Below, one piece after another: positions 24,089-35,815 of a stretch of DNA of 64,000 nucleotides. The notes below the pieces were generated by a model that saw nothing but the letters and a program-made list of their open reading frames with translations, made no database searches and was not told the DNA's origin. The stretch covers positions 43,668,100 to 43,732,099 of the forward strand of contig OY294044.1 in assembly GCA_958510825.1 (NCBI GenBank). Reading direction: 5' to 3'. Within the stretch, counting starts at the first letter, position 1. Every line of letters starts with the position of its first letter. Source of the DNA: Brachypterus glaber. Its lineage: Eukaryota > Arthropoda > Insecta > Coleoptera > Kateretidae. Both the position numbers and the translations under genes were made by a program.

Positions 24089-25200
24089 TAATTAAGTGCT
24101 AGCTTACATATTATCTACCATTGTCAAGGCTTGTTTACGTTGACAACCAATAAAATCAGTGAACTCATTTATTATTGACCGTTCACACAGGTCTGGAAAC
24201 AATTTTTAGCTCAACTTTCATATAACTCAAGTTTTTTTTTCATAATTGAATTATTTAGAGCTTTGACATCTTTTTAATACCAAATTTAAAAATATCTATC
24301 GATGCATTTTTGAGAAAAACGATTTTCATTTGTTTTAAAAACAAAAAAAATTGACATATTTTAAAAATTTTATTTTTTTTAGATATTCAGATTTTACGTC
24401 AAAAAGTAAGACAAAAAGTCTATATGAACGTTTGTGTTAAATGGATTCTTAGGGGAGCTAGAACACGTTTAGGGGGCATTTTTAGAATATTATTCACTTC
24501 ATAACTCAGGAACAGTTTAAAATATTGACTTGAAATTTTTACTGTAGTATGCAACCAATAAACATTATCATTTAATGACATAAAAAAATTAAATGTTTAA
24601 CCAGGGGTGGACTTACACTTTTACATATAAATTATGAGGCACCCATTATCTATGCCCCTGGTCAAAAACTTAATTTTAATAAAACGTTGAATGTTTATTG
24701 GTTCTATAGTTTAGTTAAAACTTCATGTTCATAAGTTAAATCGTTTCTGAGATACGAAGTGATAAATATACCAAAAATTTCCTTTAAAAGTACGCTAGCT
24801 CCCTTAAAAAGCAATTTAGCTCAAACGTCTATAAAAACTTCTTTCTCACTTTTTGACGTAAAATCTGAAAATCTAAAATAATTATAAATATTTCATATTT
24901 TTTTGTTAAAAAAAAATGAAAATCGTTTTTCTCAAAAATGCATCGATATATTTTTTAAGCTTTGGCCTCTAAAAGATGCCAAAGCTCTAAATAATTAAAT
25001 TATGAAAAAAAAACTTGGGGCTATATGAAAGTTGAGCTAAAAATTGTTTCCAGACCGGTGTGCGTTGTTAAGCATTGTTTATTGACGACGGTCAATAATG
25101 AAAAAAACAACAACAACAACTGCTAACTTTTTTCAATTTACTTGTCAAACTTACAGCTATGTCAAAATAGTTTTTAAACTACAATAGTAACTAATATTTG
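24089..25200 (+). repeat. Dispersed repeat interrupted by a foldback
   Basis: AATTAAGTGCTAGCTTACAT to TTATTGACCG on the left, and GTTTATTGACGACGGTCAAT onward on the right, match one continuous copy at 54278-54520. Confidence 0.8.
24184..25062. mobile_element. Foldback element, 879 bp
   Basis: The termini CACACAGGTCTGGAAACA and TGTTTCCAGACCGGTGTG pair, and complementarity continues for over 400 bp on each side (TTTTTGAGAAAAACGATTTTC with its mirror near 24925). A centre of about 100 bp contains its own short inverted pair (ACCAGGGGT / CCCCTGGT). The single copy at 54278-54520 shows the uninterrupted site. Confidence 0.85.
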
Positions 25201-25214
25201 GAGTTCCTACCTTT

Positions 25215-25505
25215 AGGTAGTAAAAAAAATGGTTACTTTTTAAAAGGCTATTACTCGTGTAATATTAAATTTAGGTGTTTTGGTGAAGAATACTTTTTTG
25301 CTCAGTTTTAAATGAAGAATCACCCTGTAGCATTAAAATTTTATTGATGCTTTTTTTTTGTTCCCCATTCAATATCTCATCTTTGAAGGGCCGTAACTTC
25401 CTTAGGGCTCATTTCCGCACCAACCTTTAATGAAAATTTTTTTCATATTTTTGGATGTAGAATCACGTTTTTAATTTTGGCATGGCAGTTACTAATCACC
25501 CTGTA
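25215..25505 (+). repeat. Dispersed repeat R, copy 1
   Basis: It contains TTAAATTTAGGTGTTTTGGT, TTGTTCCCCATTCAATATC, TTAGGGCTCATTTCC and the end TAATCACCCTGTATA. The ACAGGGTGATTA terminus on the reverse strand is mariner-like. Further copies are at 29618, 33170 and 61668. Confidence 0.8.
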
Positions 25506-25688
25506 TAACGCACTTTGGTACAAAAATTTTTGATTTTGAACAAATACTTTCTTTTTTCGTGGTCCGAAGTAAACGTATAATACTCTTCTACTGTGAAGCT
25601 GCGAGGAGTATAATAAGGCCTGAAGATATGCATCGTATAAATATAATTAAATCAAATTTTAAAAACGTTAATTATACTGCCCTATATA

Positions 25689-25820
25689 CTGTCCTACTAC
25701 GCTAGAAAGCAGTGACTCCATTTGTCGCCTAGCGATGTTTTGACATCAACTCTGATGTAATATTTCGAAAACGCTGCTATGCGACAAATGGAGTTAATGC
25801 TTTCTAGCGTATTAGGGCAG
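25689..25820. mobile_element. MITE family M, copy 1
   Basis: CTGTCCTACTACGCTAGAAA is mirrored by TTTCTAGCGTATTAGGGCAG; TATATA follows on the right and precedes on the left. It is about 80 per cent identical in outline to 52356-52487. Confidence 0.85.
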
Positions 25821-26154
25821 TATATATGTTAGAGTTATATTCAAGAATCCAGTTGGTTTTAATATATCTGGACGTAGGCTTTACTTCTTTTGATGTATCA
25901 ATTGTTTAATAATAAATAGTTTTGAAATGTGTTAATAGATGTCAGAATAATTTTATAAAAAATTTAATAAAGAAATCAAAAACCAATTAATTTAAAGAAT
26001 TTTGCCTGTTAAGGGGTAGATATTGCGGTAATATTAACAATATATTTTATATATTATCCGTCCAATTAAAATTCCTGAGAGTTATCAGGAATTTTTAATT
26101 TTAATGAAAATTATAAAAATATTAATTAATTATTTCATCCATCCATTATTCCAA

Positions 26155-26320
26155 ACATTTCAATTTTCATGAAAATTGGTATTCAAGGGTTTTTAATGCT
26201 AATAAAAAAATTCTAAACCAACTCCAGGAGGCCGGGACACTAATTTTTAAACTTTTAAAAAGTTTTTATGAAAATAGGGGTTTTTGGGGTCGCTGAAACT
26301 AAATCTGACATAAAAAAACT
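26155..26320 (+). repeat. Degenerate 105-bp unit family, copy 1
   Basis: TTTTCATGAAAATTGGTATT, GCTGAAACTAAATCTGA and CAACTCCAGGAGG match the better-preserved arrays at 35575-35815 and 52960-53125. Confidence 0.6.
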
Positions 26321-26741
26321 AAAAATAAAAACTTAAAAATAAAACCTGGTAAATTCACATTTAGAACATAAAAAAATATTTATAAAATTAAAAAAAAATT
26401 AAAAGTTGTGGGAATGTGGCACATACATACGTTATAAATATTCTCATATGTGTGCATGTGACTCCAGTAAATTCCCATTTCTCAGCGAAGTTTGTATTAA
26501 TTCGCCCGAGATCGTTCAAGAGTGGTGGCTAAAACGTATTTTGGCGGTAATTTTATGTAACGACTTTTTGAGTCATTTAAAGTATTTTTTAAGTAATATT
26601 TAAAACGATTACATTTGGACTTTTTTACATTATTTTACATGGTAGTAAACCATAAAAATATAATATTGTCTAAGATTATCTGTAAACTTAGTAGTTTTTG
26701 TAAAATTTTTATTTTGTTTTTTTTTTGTACTTTGTACATTT

Positions 26742-26887
26742 GTACGCATATATGCGTACTTTGCACATTTGTACGCATATATGCGTACGAATGTGCCCCA
26801 TTCATGTATTAATGTTAACCTCGTGTACAAATATACCCCAAAGTACAAAAAAAAACAAAATAAAAATTTTACGCATATATGCGTACG
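26742..26887. repeat. Three copies of GTACGCATATATGCGTAC palindrome
   Basis: Perfect 18-bp palindromes at 26742-26759 and 26771-26788; a third (ACGCATATATGCGTAC, 26871-26886) lies in a matching context. Flanks TTTTGTACTTTG / CAAAGTACAAAA are also inverted. Confidence 0.85.
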
Positions 26888-26899
26888 AATGTTCCCTAT

Positions 26900-28170
26900 G
26901 TGTATGAATGTACCCGATTTGTATACATGTATTTTTATTTATATGCTTTTAACACGATAACGTTTTCCATTACATATCTTATTTTTATTTTAATAAATAA
27001 TTATAATATAATGAACTGATTTTCTTATAAAAATCCAATTTTTATTAAATTATTGAAAAAATTATTTTTTTCCTTTACAAAGTTGACCATTATTTCTTTA
27101 ATCATATTTTATTATATCTTAATATACATACAATTTACTTATTCAAAAAAAAAAACTTTGTTTAAAGCCTATACCCAAGCCTATACCATATCTTGAGGAT
27201 AAAAAATATAGAAACTGCACGAAGGGTGCCACATTTCCCCTATCCTTCAACTGGAAAGAGTGAAAACATCAACAAATCTAGATGTATTTTAATGAAATAA
27301 AATACCTTTGAAAGTTTATATATTTCTTTAAATAAAACATAAAATTGAAAATATATGGTGCATGGATAAAATACTACCGCTAATAAAACAATGATTTCCG
27401 TACCAGAAAACAACGACAAAAATTTATAGGGCGTTTTTTATAACTTTATTTTTTATATGTTTATTTGTTTCTACACTTCCAGCAAAAGTTCAAACGAGTT
27501 TGCCAATTAAAAAGAATTTACTGGACGACTGATCCCTATGTTGTGGATAATCCTTATTAAATTACCGTAGTAAAATGGACGATAATATTATGTTATGCAA
27601 AATATGATGGTATTTAGTTACCTACCTTTTGTAATGACAGTAGTGCGAATAACTGAATTGGACTGTAATGGTGACTTCTAAAGCTATAGCTATGGCAATA
27701 GCTATAAAGGCAATATTAATTTCTAAAATAATTTGATCAAATATAAATGAAAGGATGTAAAAAATGCAATTTCTAATTTGAAATAGAAAAGATAAAATAT
27801 TCCTTTTTGACATAGAATATTATATAAAACTAAATTAAATGATCTTCCTGCAAAAGCTTTTACTAAATTACCTTTAAGGAAAATGAAACTTTAATCTAAA
27901 ATTAGGCCTTTAAATTAAGCACTTTTATCCAAGAGAAATAAAAAAGCGCCATTACATTAAGTAAATTTATTCTTTCTGCTGTACCTAATAATTAATAGCT
28001 TTTTATTTATTTATAATCTTTTATTAAAGCTCTAACCTTTTATAAATTAATATAATATCACACAAAATATATTGTGTGTGACAAAAAAATAGTTAAATGA
28101 ATAATTTAAAAGTATCTTTCTAAAAGAAAAACCCATATTCTAATCCTTCACCTTGATAATGTAAATAAAG
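26900..28170. other. AT-rich intron DNA, no gene seen
   Basis: Only low-complexity and short open frames without domain pattern. Confidence 0.55.
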
Positions 28171-28539
28171 ATAGTTAATTATTAAATTACACAGGACGTA
28201 ATCCATTGAAACCCGTCCAGTTTTATATAATTTGAGCGCTCGACCAGTTCCAAATAAATAATTTTTTGTGTGTTGCTAAACCTACATACTCCAAAACCAT
28301 TTTTTTTTAAATTTTCATATGGCTTCGTTTGGGGGTGGCCACTAGGGTAGGTCGAAAAATGTTTTTTTTTAGTTGGGTTTTCGGGTAAGGCTAGAAGGCT
28401 TCTCAGTGCGTTAAAAAATAAGCCTGTAAATTTTGGCGATGATTGGCAATAAGTTACATTTCCCAAAATTAACCGGAAAATCGAAATATTCCATAGTGGG
28501 AAAAAAATTGGGACAAAATTCTGAGCCATTACTCTGAGA

Positions 28540-28940
28540 TAAATTTTTACATCCACGTGCATGGGTAATTTACTTGCAGCTGCTGCTGATGTGAATTTAC
28601 ACTCAAAGTATTATATTTTTACATCCAGTGAGTAAAGTTTACACCAACGCGTAAATATACTTTTTACCTAAAACCCTTCAATTTATTAAAAAACAAAATA
28701 GAATAAACATTTTACAAATTACATTGAAAAGGTGTAAAAATATACACCCTATAAATGTGTAAATTTTACACCTTTATGTAAATTTACATCAACATTGATG
28801 TGACACTACACAGGTGAGGTGATTTTGACCTAGAGTGTATATTTTTACATCCATACCTCCTGCAACAATACACTCGGAGCTCAAGAAAGTGTATTTTTAT
28901 AAACATACCTTTAGCAACAACACACCCGAAGTGTAAAAAT
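28540..28940. repeat. Scattered TTTTTACATCCA motifs
   Basis: TTTTTACATCCA occurs at about 28548, 28618 and 28843, together with related GTGTAAAAATATACACC and TGTAAATTTTACACC inverted sequences. It is a degenerate repeat of unknown origin. Confidence 0.5.
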
Positions 28941-29289
28941 CAGACTTCTGATGTACAAGCCAGTCAATCGCGGGCGTTAAGCTAGTCACGTGACTCGAGA
29001 AGCCAGAATTATTGCTTTATCGAGTCTGGTGGCTGTCGACCATTATAATTGTTTACGTTTGTAAGAGCCTAGGTATAATTTTGTGTGTGCTAGATTTTTC
29101 AAAGAAATAATTGGTAAGTGTTGATTACAAGTAAATATTTAAAAAGTGTGATTAATACAATATCCTTAAAACATACATTTTATAATATTTTACTTATTTA
29201 GGCGGTAACACTGGCCTGCAAATTTTGAGTTGTTAACACCTGTGTATGTTTTCTGTTTCTATTCTATATTTGTACTTTATTTAATTTAT

Positions 29290-29912
29290 CTCAGTGTAAG
29301 GGAGCTACGACTCTTTAAAATTGTAATAAAAATAAAGTTTTTAATTACTTACTCTTGTACCCTTTAAGCTAGAGAGACGAGCTTTTGCATGTATACTAGT
29401 ATTATTAAGGGCAATAAGTTAATGTTAATTTGTTTTTTTTTATTTATACAGAGGCGTGCCTAGACGGACAAAATATGTGAGGCTTAACATATTTTTGACC
29501 CAAACTTTTTTATGTGTATTTTTTTGTTGGATTTTTTGTAATAAATATATATTCCTTTAGTAAAAATAATACAAAATCTCATATAGTTTAAAAAAAATCA
29601 ATTTATAGGAAGTAACATTTTGTGCCACTACAAATGTTACTTTTTAAAAGGCTATAACTTTTAATATTAAATTTAGGTGTTTTAGTGAAGAATACTTTTT
29701 TGCTTAGTTTTAAGTGAAGAATCGCCCTGCAACATTAAAATTTTATTGGTGCCTTTTTTGTTCCCCATTCAATAAGTCCACCTTCGAAGGGCCGCAGCTC
29801 CCTTAGGGCTCATTTCCGGACCAACCTTTATAAGAACTTTTTTTCATATTTTTTAACGTAGAATCACTTCTTAAATTTGTCAAACTTACTTCTGAATAAC
29901 CCTGTATACTCT
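29290..29912 (+). repeat. Dispersed repeat R, long copy 2
   Basis: The R block (29618-29912) follows an upstream part (AAGCTAGAGAGACGAGCTTT, GCATGTATACTAGTATTATT, AACTTTTTTATGTGTATTTT) that is also joined to R, in reverse, at 33170-33720. The longer unit is therefore about 620 bp. Confidence 0.75.
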
Positions 29913-30329
29913 AAAAGTTTTAAACCAAAATATTTCTTTATACATTTTTTACAGCACTTTAAATATATTACTTTTTCAAAAATGCTCTATTTTGAGCCTC
30001 TATTTCTCAGTGATATTATATTTTAAAAATCTGAAAATTTCACAAGTAAAAGCTCTATATGTTAACATCCCAGAAAAAGAAATTCAAGAATGCGTTTTTT
30101 AAAATTATATCAAAAAAATATATCACCGATTTTTTTCACTTAATTTTTGAATATATACTTTTTTAAGAATATTATCGCCGTATTATAAAAAAGACAAAAA
30201 TAAAAAGGAAAAAATGTATTATATAACTTAATTTTAGGATAATTTTGCAGTAATATTAATTATACACAAGAAATATACCCAAATAAAAAAAATACATAAT
30301 TTGAATTTTAACCCATTTTATTTTAACCC

Positions 30330-31672
30330 TTCGTTAGGCACGCGTGTTTTAGTTACGAGTTTATTCGCACGGTCTACACTTGTTTAAAAAAAATACATTT
30401 ATATTTTTAACAACCATATATCTTACATTATTTATTGGGTCGTATTTAAAAGTTATTTACATAATTTTTTCAAATTAATAATGCTTTAGTAACTGTTAGG
30501 GTAAAAGAAAAATTATATGCAATTTTAACATTCATTTTACATCTAAAACATTTTTTTTTAAACATATACGTTACCTAAATTAAAAAAATATATATTATAA
30601 AATTGGACTTGAAATAATGCAATATTTTATTCACTCATGATAATTTTTTTTGTCGATTTCTTTTTTCTTCTTAGGCATATTTACTAAATATTATTTAGTG
30701 TCCAACGCAATTTTTAGTTCTGCAGAACAGAAAATTACGTTATTTATTTGAACCAGTACGTATGGGCTCTTTTATGCCCAAAAAGACTCGTGCGCATTGT
30801 CTTTCTATAAACCGCTATTTTTTTGACGATAAAGACTAATAAACTAAAAAACTAACTTTGAAAAACCATATCCGTTACACAAAATAAAAAAAAAATGCAA
30901 AAATTAAAAGCTAATGTAGTTAGTCGCGCGGTCTACAATTGTAGGCAGGTTTTAATATAAATAAAATAGTTATTTATATAACAAGGGACTAAACTGGCTG
31001 TTTTAGTCCAGCTGCATGACTGTTTCCTGAGCGAGAGTAGCGAGCCACGTTTAGCCCTGAGGTATATACACTATTTTTTGCACAACCAAATTTAATTTAG
31101 GTAGGTAGATGAAATTAAAATTAAAAACCATGCGTCTAAAATCGGATGTTTTATTTTCGTTATTTAATCAAGATGCTTGTGAATTGCGAAAAGTAAGTTT
31201 CACGGCTATTGCGATTTTAATTGTTTTTTAATATAGTTGACACAAAATTCAGTTCGAAAAAATGGACGAAGACGATAAATTTTAAGTAATTAATTTAAAC
31301 AATGCTATTTTAAAAGGTTTTCTTTGTTAAAATCAAATAAATTCCTTTGAATCGCTAATTTATTACAAAACATCACCATACCTGATTTTTTGTACCAGTA
31401 AAGCATATAGTATGTTTAATATTTTAATATTATAAAGGTTGCCGTTATTTTTATTCCTTGGGAGAAAACGGCAAGTTTAGTCCCGAAAATAAAAGTGTAA
31501 AATTAAGTTTTAGTCTTGGTCGTGCAAAAACAATATTATATCCATTTCAAGTTTGAAATATTACTGACCCAATAGATTTATGAATAATGCACAGCTACCC
31601 GAAGGGGCGCAAGTGTAAATACTCCCTGTAAAAAGTTACTCGATCGTAGACCGCACGCCTAATGAAGACAAA
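30330..31672. mobile_element. Probable TIR element containing a second repeat
   Basis: CGTTAGGCACGCG...GCACGGTCTAC near 30335-30390 is mirrored by GTAGACCGCACGCCTAATGA near 31645. A copy of the repeat also inserted in the 9.5-kb palindrome lies inside (30985-31530). No transposase is seen. Confidence 0.55.
30985..31530 (+). repeat. Dispersed repeat related to 10140-10548
   Basis: ACAAGGGACTAAACTGGCTG at the left and GTTTTAGTCTTGGTCGTGCA at the right correspond to the ends of the reversed copy at 10140-10548. The interior shares ATGGACGAAGACGATAAATT and AAAACCATGCGTCTAAAATC. Confidence 0.75.
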
Positions 31673-32085
31673 CCACATTTCTGATTTTTTTAGTGTCTGA
31701 TTTTTTTAGTGTCATCCCTGTAAAAATTTTAAATGTTTAAAATTAGTTAGCATTGAGAAATTGAGGAGGCCTAAATATTAAATTATTTGGTTAAAGTAAT
31801 ATTTTTAAAGCAATATAAAAAAATATCAATAAATATTTTAGTTTAAAACTTTAACAATATACAGTAAATAATGATCTCTTGACAAAAAAAACTGGCGTTT
31901 GTTCCTTATTACTATCTCTCAAGAAATATCAAGTTTCCCAACATGAAAAATCAGAAAAGTTCAAATTTGGAGAGTGGCCACCCCCAAACGACGCAATATA
32001 TTTTTTTTATTAAATTTCGTACACAATTTGTTGGCATGCGTACTAATGCCAAGAAATTTTCAACTTCAACGGTAGTTTAGTTATG

Positions 32086-32285
32086 NNNNNNNNNNNNNNN
32101 NNNNNNNNNNNNNNNNNNNNNNNNNNNNNNNNNNNNNNNNNNNNNNNNNNNNNNNNNNNNNNNNNNNNNNNNNNNNNNNNNNNNNNNNNNNNNNNNNNNN
32201 NNNNNNNNNNNNNNNNNNNNNNNNNNNNNNNNNNNNNNNNNNNNNNNNNNNNNNNNNNNNNNNNNNNNNNNNNNNNNNNNNNNNN
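32086..32285. other. Assembly gap, 200 N
   Basis: A run of exactly 200 undetermined bases, so the true length is probably unknown. It lies in the intron between exons at 34478 and 23193. Confidence 0.99.
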
Positions 32286-32689
32286 AGATATTTAAATGCC
32301 ACCTCATATTAGCCAATTATAAGTTTTTGAATTGGACTTTTTTGTAAATTAGCCCATCTATAAATGTTGGAAAGGTTGGATCCAATGAATAGGTTTTTAT
32401 TTAAATTTGTTAGATAGAGCTTAACTTAATCGCTTTTTTACCCTTAAAAGAGTAAAATGACTGTAAAATATACAAAAATGCATTTTTTCTGGGTTATTTT
32501 TGAAGCAATTTCAAAACACAAAAACATTAAAGTATTTAAAGCTGTAACTACAAAAAAAACTTATGTTCAAGAACTAAAAAAATATATTGTATTGTAATTA
32601 TTGTGAATAAAAATGATTTAAAATCAAATGAAATTTAATTCTAACATAAAAATAGACAACATAATATTAATTAATTTTAGATATATTTC

Positions 32690-33160
32690 AAGATTAATTG
32701 GTCCGGGGTTAACTGGACATGGCGCAATTAACCCCGAACTAATTAATATTGACATAAGTGATATTGACCATGTACGGTTAACCCGGAACCAGTTACCCCT
32801 GACTGACACCACTGAATGAAATCATAAAATTGTAATACCTAATAATATAATAGAAGGCGGCAATTATGCAGAATAATTAACATAATTTTCAGTATATTAG
32901 GTAAAATATTAGTCTAGATCCTCCTATTAATAATAAACTATTAATTAAAAAATAAAAGTTAAGGTAAATACCTACTTTTCATCGAAAAAATTAACTTACT
33001 TTACTACAACTTACACGTGGGCCAGACGGTCCGCCATAATACTTTAAACAATACTACTAACTAAATCACTAGAATTTGCACTAATGCGTCAATACTAATA
33101 AACAAACTTGATAAAATCCAGGTGGACCAGTTAACCCTGTAGCCCAGTTAACCCTGACTT
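32690..33160. repeat. Repeated GGTTAACTGG-type motifs
   Basis: GGTCCGGGGTTAACTGG, GGTTAACCCGGAACCAGTTA and GGACCAGTTAACCCTG recur in both orientations. This may be a decayed terminal repeat; the borders are unclear. Confidence 0.45.
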
Positions 33161-33169
33161 CCCCTACAC

Positions 33170-33720
33170 GGTGTTGAAAGTATTATGGCTTATATTAAAG
33201 CGCATGATTTTCCATCCCAAAACATAAAAAACTAACGTAGGAACACATATCCCGAAATAAGCCCTAAGGGAACTACGGCCCTTTGAAGATGAACATGCTG
33301 AATGGGGAACAAAAAAAACACAATAGCATTTTAATGATGCACTGCTATTCTCCATTTAAGCAAAAAAGTATTCTTCACCGAAACACCTAAATTTAATATT
33401 AAAGGAGTAATAACCCTTTAAAAAGTAATATTTTTGGTGGCACAAAATGTTTTTACCCTTAATTGTTTTTTTTTTTCAAACGGTTGCTCCTATTATGACA
33501 TTTAATGTATTTTTACTCAAGTAGACTATATTTTTTACAAAAAGTCCAAAAAAATACGCATAAAAAGTTTGGGGTAAAAATATGTAAGCTGCACATATCT
33601 TGTCCTCTAGATAGATTTAAAACAATAAATTAACCTAAAATAATTTCCCTTATTAATACTAGTATACGTGCAAAACCTTGTCGCTCTATCTTAAACGGTT
33701 TCAGAGTTATTAATTAAAAA
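33170..33720 (-). repeat. Dispersed repeat R, long copy 3
   Basis: Reverse of 29290-29912: AAGCCCTAAGGGAACTACGG, AATGGGGAACAAAAAAAACA, TCACCGAAACACCTAAATTT, then AATACTAGTATACGTGCAAA. Confidence 0.75.
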
Positions 33721-33930
33721 CCTTATTTTTAGTACAAATTTAAAGGGTCGTAACTCTCTTAGGATTCGTTTACGGGCCCATATACCTATTCTGGTTTTTA
33801 ATATTTTGTGATGTAGAATCATTCTCTTTAATATATGCCATAAGACAGAAAACACCGTGTGTTTGCCCGAAATATTATTTATCAGTTTATATTAATTTTA
33901 TTCAAACAACACAGGCGCACAAAACAAATA

Positions 33931-34434
33931 AAGTTGTCTGTGCTGGGGATGAGACCCACCTATTTTAAAGTATTTTGGGATACTGAACACGAATCTGTCA
34001 TAAAAAAGGCAATTCAGGGGCTCATTTCTTTTGCTACACTGAAAACACTGCCTAAAATGGCAATACTTTCAAATTATTTCAGTGTGGGAAAAAAATGAGC
34101 CGATGAAATGCTTTTTTTATAACAGATTCGTGTTCGGCATCCCAAAATACATAAGAATAGGTGGGTCCTAACCCCAGCACAGACAACTTTTTTTTAATTG
34201 TCAGCCTTATAAAGGCACAAAAATAAAAGTTGTCTGTGCTGGGGTTGAGACCCACCTAGTCTTATGTATTTTTGGATGCTTAACATGAATCTGCCATAAA
34301 AAAAGGCAACTCATGGGCTCACCTTTTTGCTACACTGAAGAAACTGACTAAATTTGTGAAAATTACATGTGCAATTTCAGTGTAGCAAAAAAAAATGAGA
34401 CCATGAAGTGCCTTTTCTATGACAGATTCGTGTA
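33931..34434. mobile_element. Tandem foldback repeats beside a splice donor
   Basis: Unit 1 (33931-34190) runs from AAGTTGTCTGTGCTGGGG to CCCCAGCACAGACAACTT and pairs throughout. Unit 2 (34226-34434) repeats the same order but ends before the final arm. The last base is 44 bp from the CUB exon end at 34478. Confidence 0.85.
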
Positions 34435-34477
34435 ATTATTTAATTCTTAGTAACGATATTAGAGAAATTATACTAAC

Positions 34478-34735
34478 CTAAGTGCAGTAGAATCAGCGAT
34501 CTTAAGCTCCAACGTGAGACTATCCCCTGTGGTTAGAAAGCTCTCGGCCAGAGTGCAGGGTCTTGGAAATCTTGTCGAGTTGGCCAGCAGGGAATGGTCG
34601 CAGGTCCTGGGTACGTGCTCCTTGCAGTAGCGCGCCAGAAGTGTCACGTTTTTCTTGGCGCTTCCTCCGGATGCTCCACTAGAAGATTGGTTACGTGATA
34701 TGGATTTCGTTCTTTCTTTTCTGGGGCCTGTGCTG
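34478..34735 (-). CDS. CUB-domain protein, fourth exon
   Basis: This exon is 258 nt, with acceptor TTTTTACAG/CAGCAC and donor CACTTAG/GTTAGT. Its first base completes a Cys codon from the exon at 42180, and its last two bases pass to the exon at 23193 (AG/A, Arg). The first third is a polar, serine- and lysine-rich linker (RKERTKSISRNQSSSG). The rest is NVTLLARYCKEHVPRTCDHS, then PCTLAESFLTTGDSLTLELK, a CUB-like Cys and beta-strand pattern with two sequons (NVT, NST). No start codon was expected or needed because both ends are splice sites. A tandem pair of foldback repeats begins about 40 bp beyond its donor, and a SINE lies about 70 bp outside its acceptor, so this exon is tightly hemmed by mobile DNA. 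Confidence 0.88.
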
Positions 34736-34806
34736 CTGTAAAAAATAGAAAATAAAATTTAAACAACTGGCATAAAAGTTTATTATCAACAGCAGTTTGG
34801 TTTGGT

Positions 34807-35074
34807 GGGAGGATTGGTGTAGTGGTCTACCGCGTCTGTACATGACAAGTCTACTACAACTAGCGTGAGTTCGATTCTCAGTGGCGCCGATTTGCCATTT
34901 TTCAGTTAATTAATAATTGAAATTTGGCGAAGGCATAAGTGAAGCGGACACTCCCTATAAAAACTGGTTCGGAAGTCAGTATAAGCCGGTGGTTCCCTCT
35001 ACTACTAGCCCACACAAGTCCTGGACTTAGAGGATGATTAATTAAGTAGAATAGTACGAGGTTAAAAAAACATA
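34807..35074 (+). mobile_element. tRNA-derived SINE, full copy
   Basis: The head contains a pol III A-box-like TGGTGTAGTGGTCTA and B-box-like GAGTTCGATTCTC with tRNA-like spacing. The body has TTGGCGAAGGCATAAGTGAA, GGTGGTTCCCTCTACTACTA and AGTCCTGGACTTAG, and ends ...GTACGAGGTT plus an A-rich tail. It is about 70 bp upstream (5') of the CUB exon acceptor at 34735, on the opposite strand. Confidence 0.88.
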
Positions 35075-35574
35075 CAAGTTTTATCTACTAAGCAGTTAAT
35101 TTTTTTAGTTATTCAGAATATTATTTATTTAATGTATTTAGTCACTTTTAAGTAGTAAAATAATCTTATGGTATATTATATACATATTTCTTTGATTTGA
35201 CTTGCAACAAAAGCTTATAACCATCGGGGAGAGTGTGGAAGAATGGGAAACGAGAGGAATGGGAGGTTCAATTTAAAATTACTCCCAACTGCAGGTAAAC
35301 AAAAGCAATTATGCATCTGCTGAATGCGGTCAATTTAGTAACATTTTTTAATTTTTACGTGTTCAAAAGTAAATAAAATTGCTCGATATAAAACTTGAAC
35401 AGGTAAACTATTTGAATCTTCATTGATTTAAATGTAAGGTAATTATTATGTATGTTTATAAGGCATTAAATTAGGTCATATATCAAGAAAGTTTTTTTTG
35501 TCTCTTTTGCTTTCCCATTTTAAAATTTTTAAAAAATTCGGAAAACCTTGTATTCGTGCAAAATTTTTTTTCTT

Positions 35575-35815
35575 ATTTCACCCCCTGAGGGGGGCTGGTA
35601 GTTTTCATGAAAACTGGTATATTGGGGGTTTTGTGGTTCCTGAAAGTGAATCTGATAATAAAAAAATTCTAAATCCACCCCCTAAGGACTGGTGGGTAGT
35701 TTTCGTGAAAATTGGTACATTGGGCTTTTTGAGGTTGCTGAAAGTGAATCTTATTATACAAAAAATCTAACTCTACCCCCAAAGGGGCGGGGGTACTTTT
35801 TGTGAAAATTGGTAT
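35575..35815 (+). repeat. 105-bp tandem repeat, about 2.3 units
   Basis: Each unit has GGTAGTTTTCATGAAAACTG, GGTATATTGGGGGTTTT and GCTGAAAGTGAATCTGATAA, then CCACCCCCTAAGG. The units stay open in one frame, but the translation is not protein-like. Confidence 0.8.

Noticed and set aside
28182..28562. 126-residue minus-strand frame
   Set aside because: Composition is mixed, with no domain pattern. Part of it (CGTTTGGGGGTGGCCAC) recurs in reverse near 31975, which suggests a repeat, but the borders could not be defined.
34807..34890. A functional tRNA gene
   Set aside because: A- and B-box-like sequences are present, but no acceptor stem forms and the same head recurs with a SINE body, so it is a SINE promoter.
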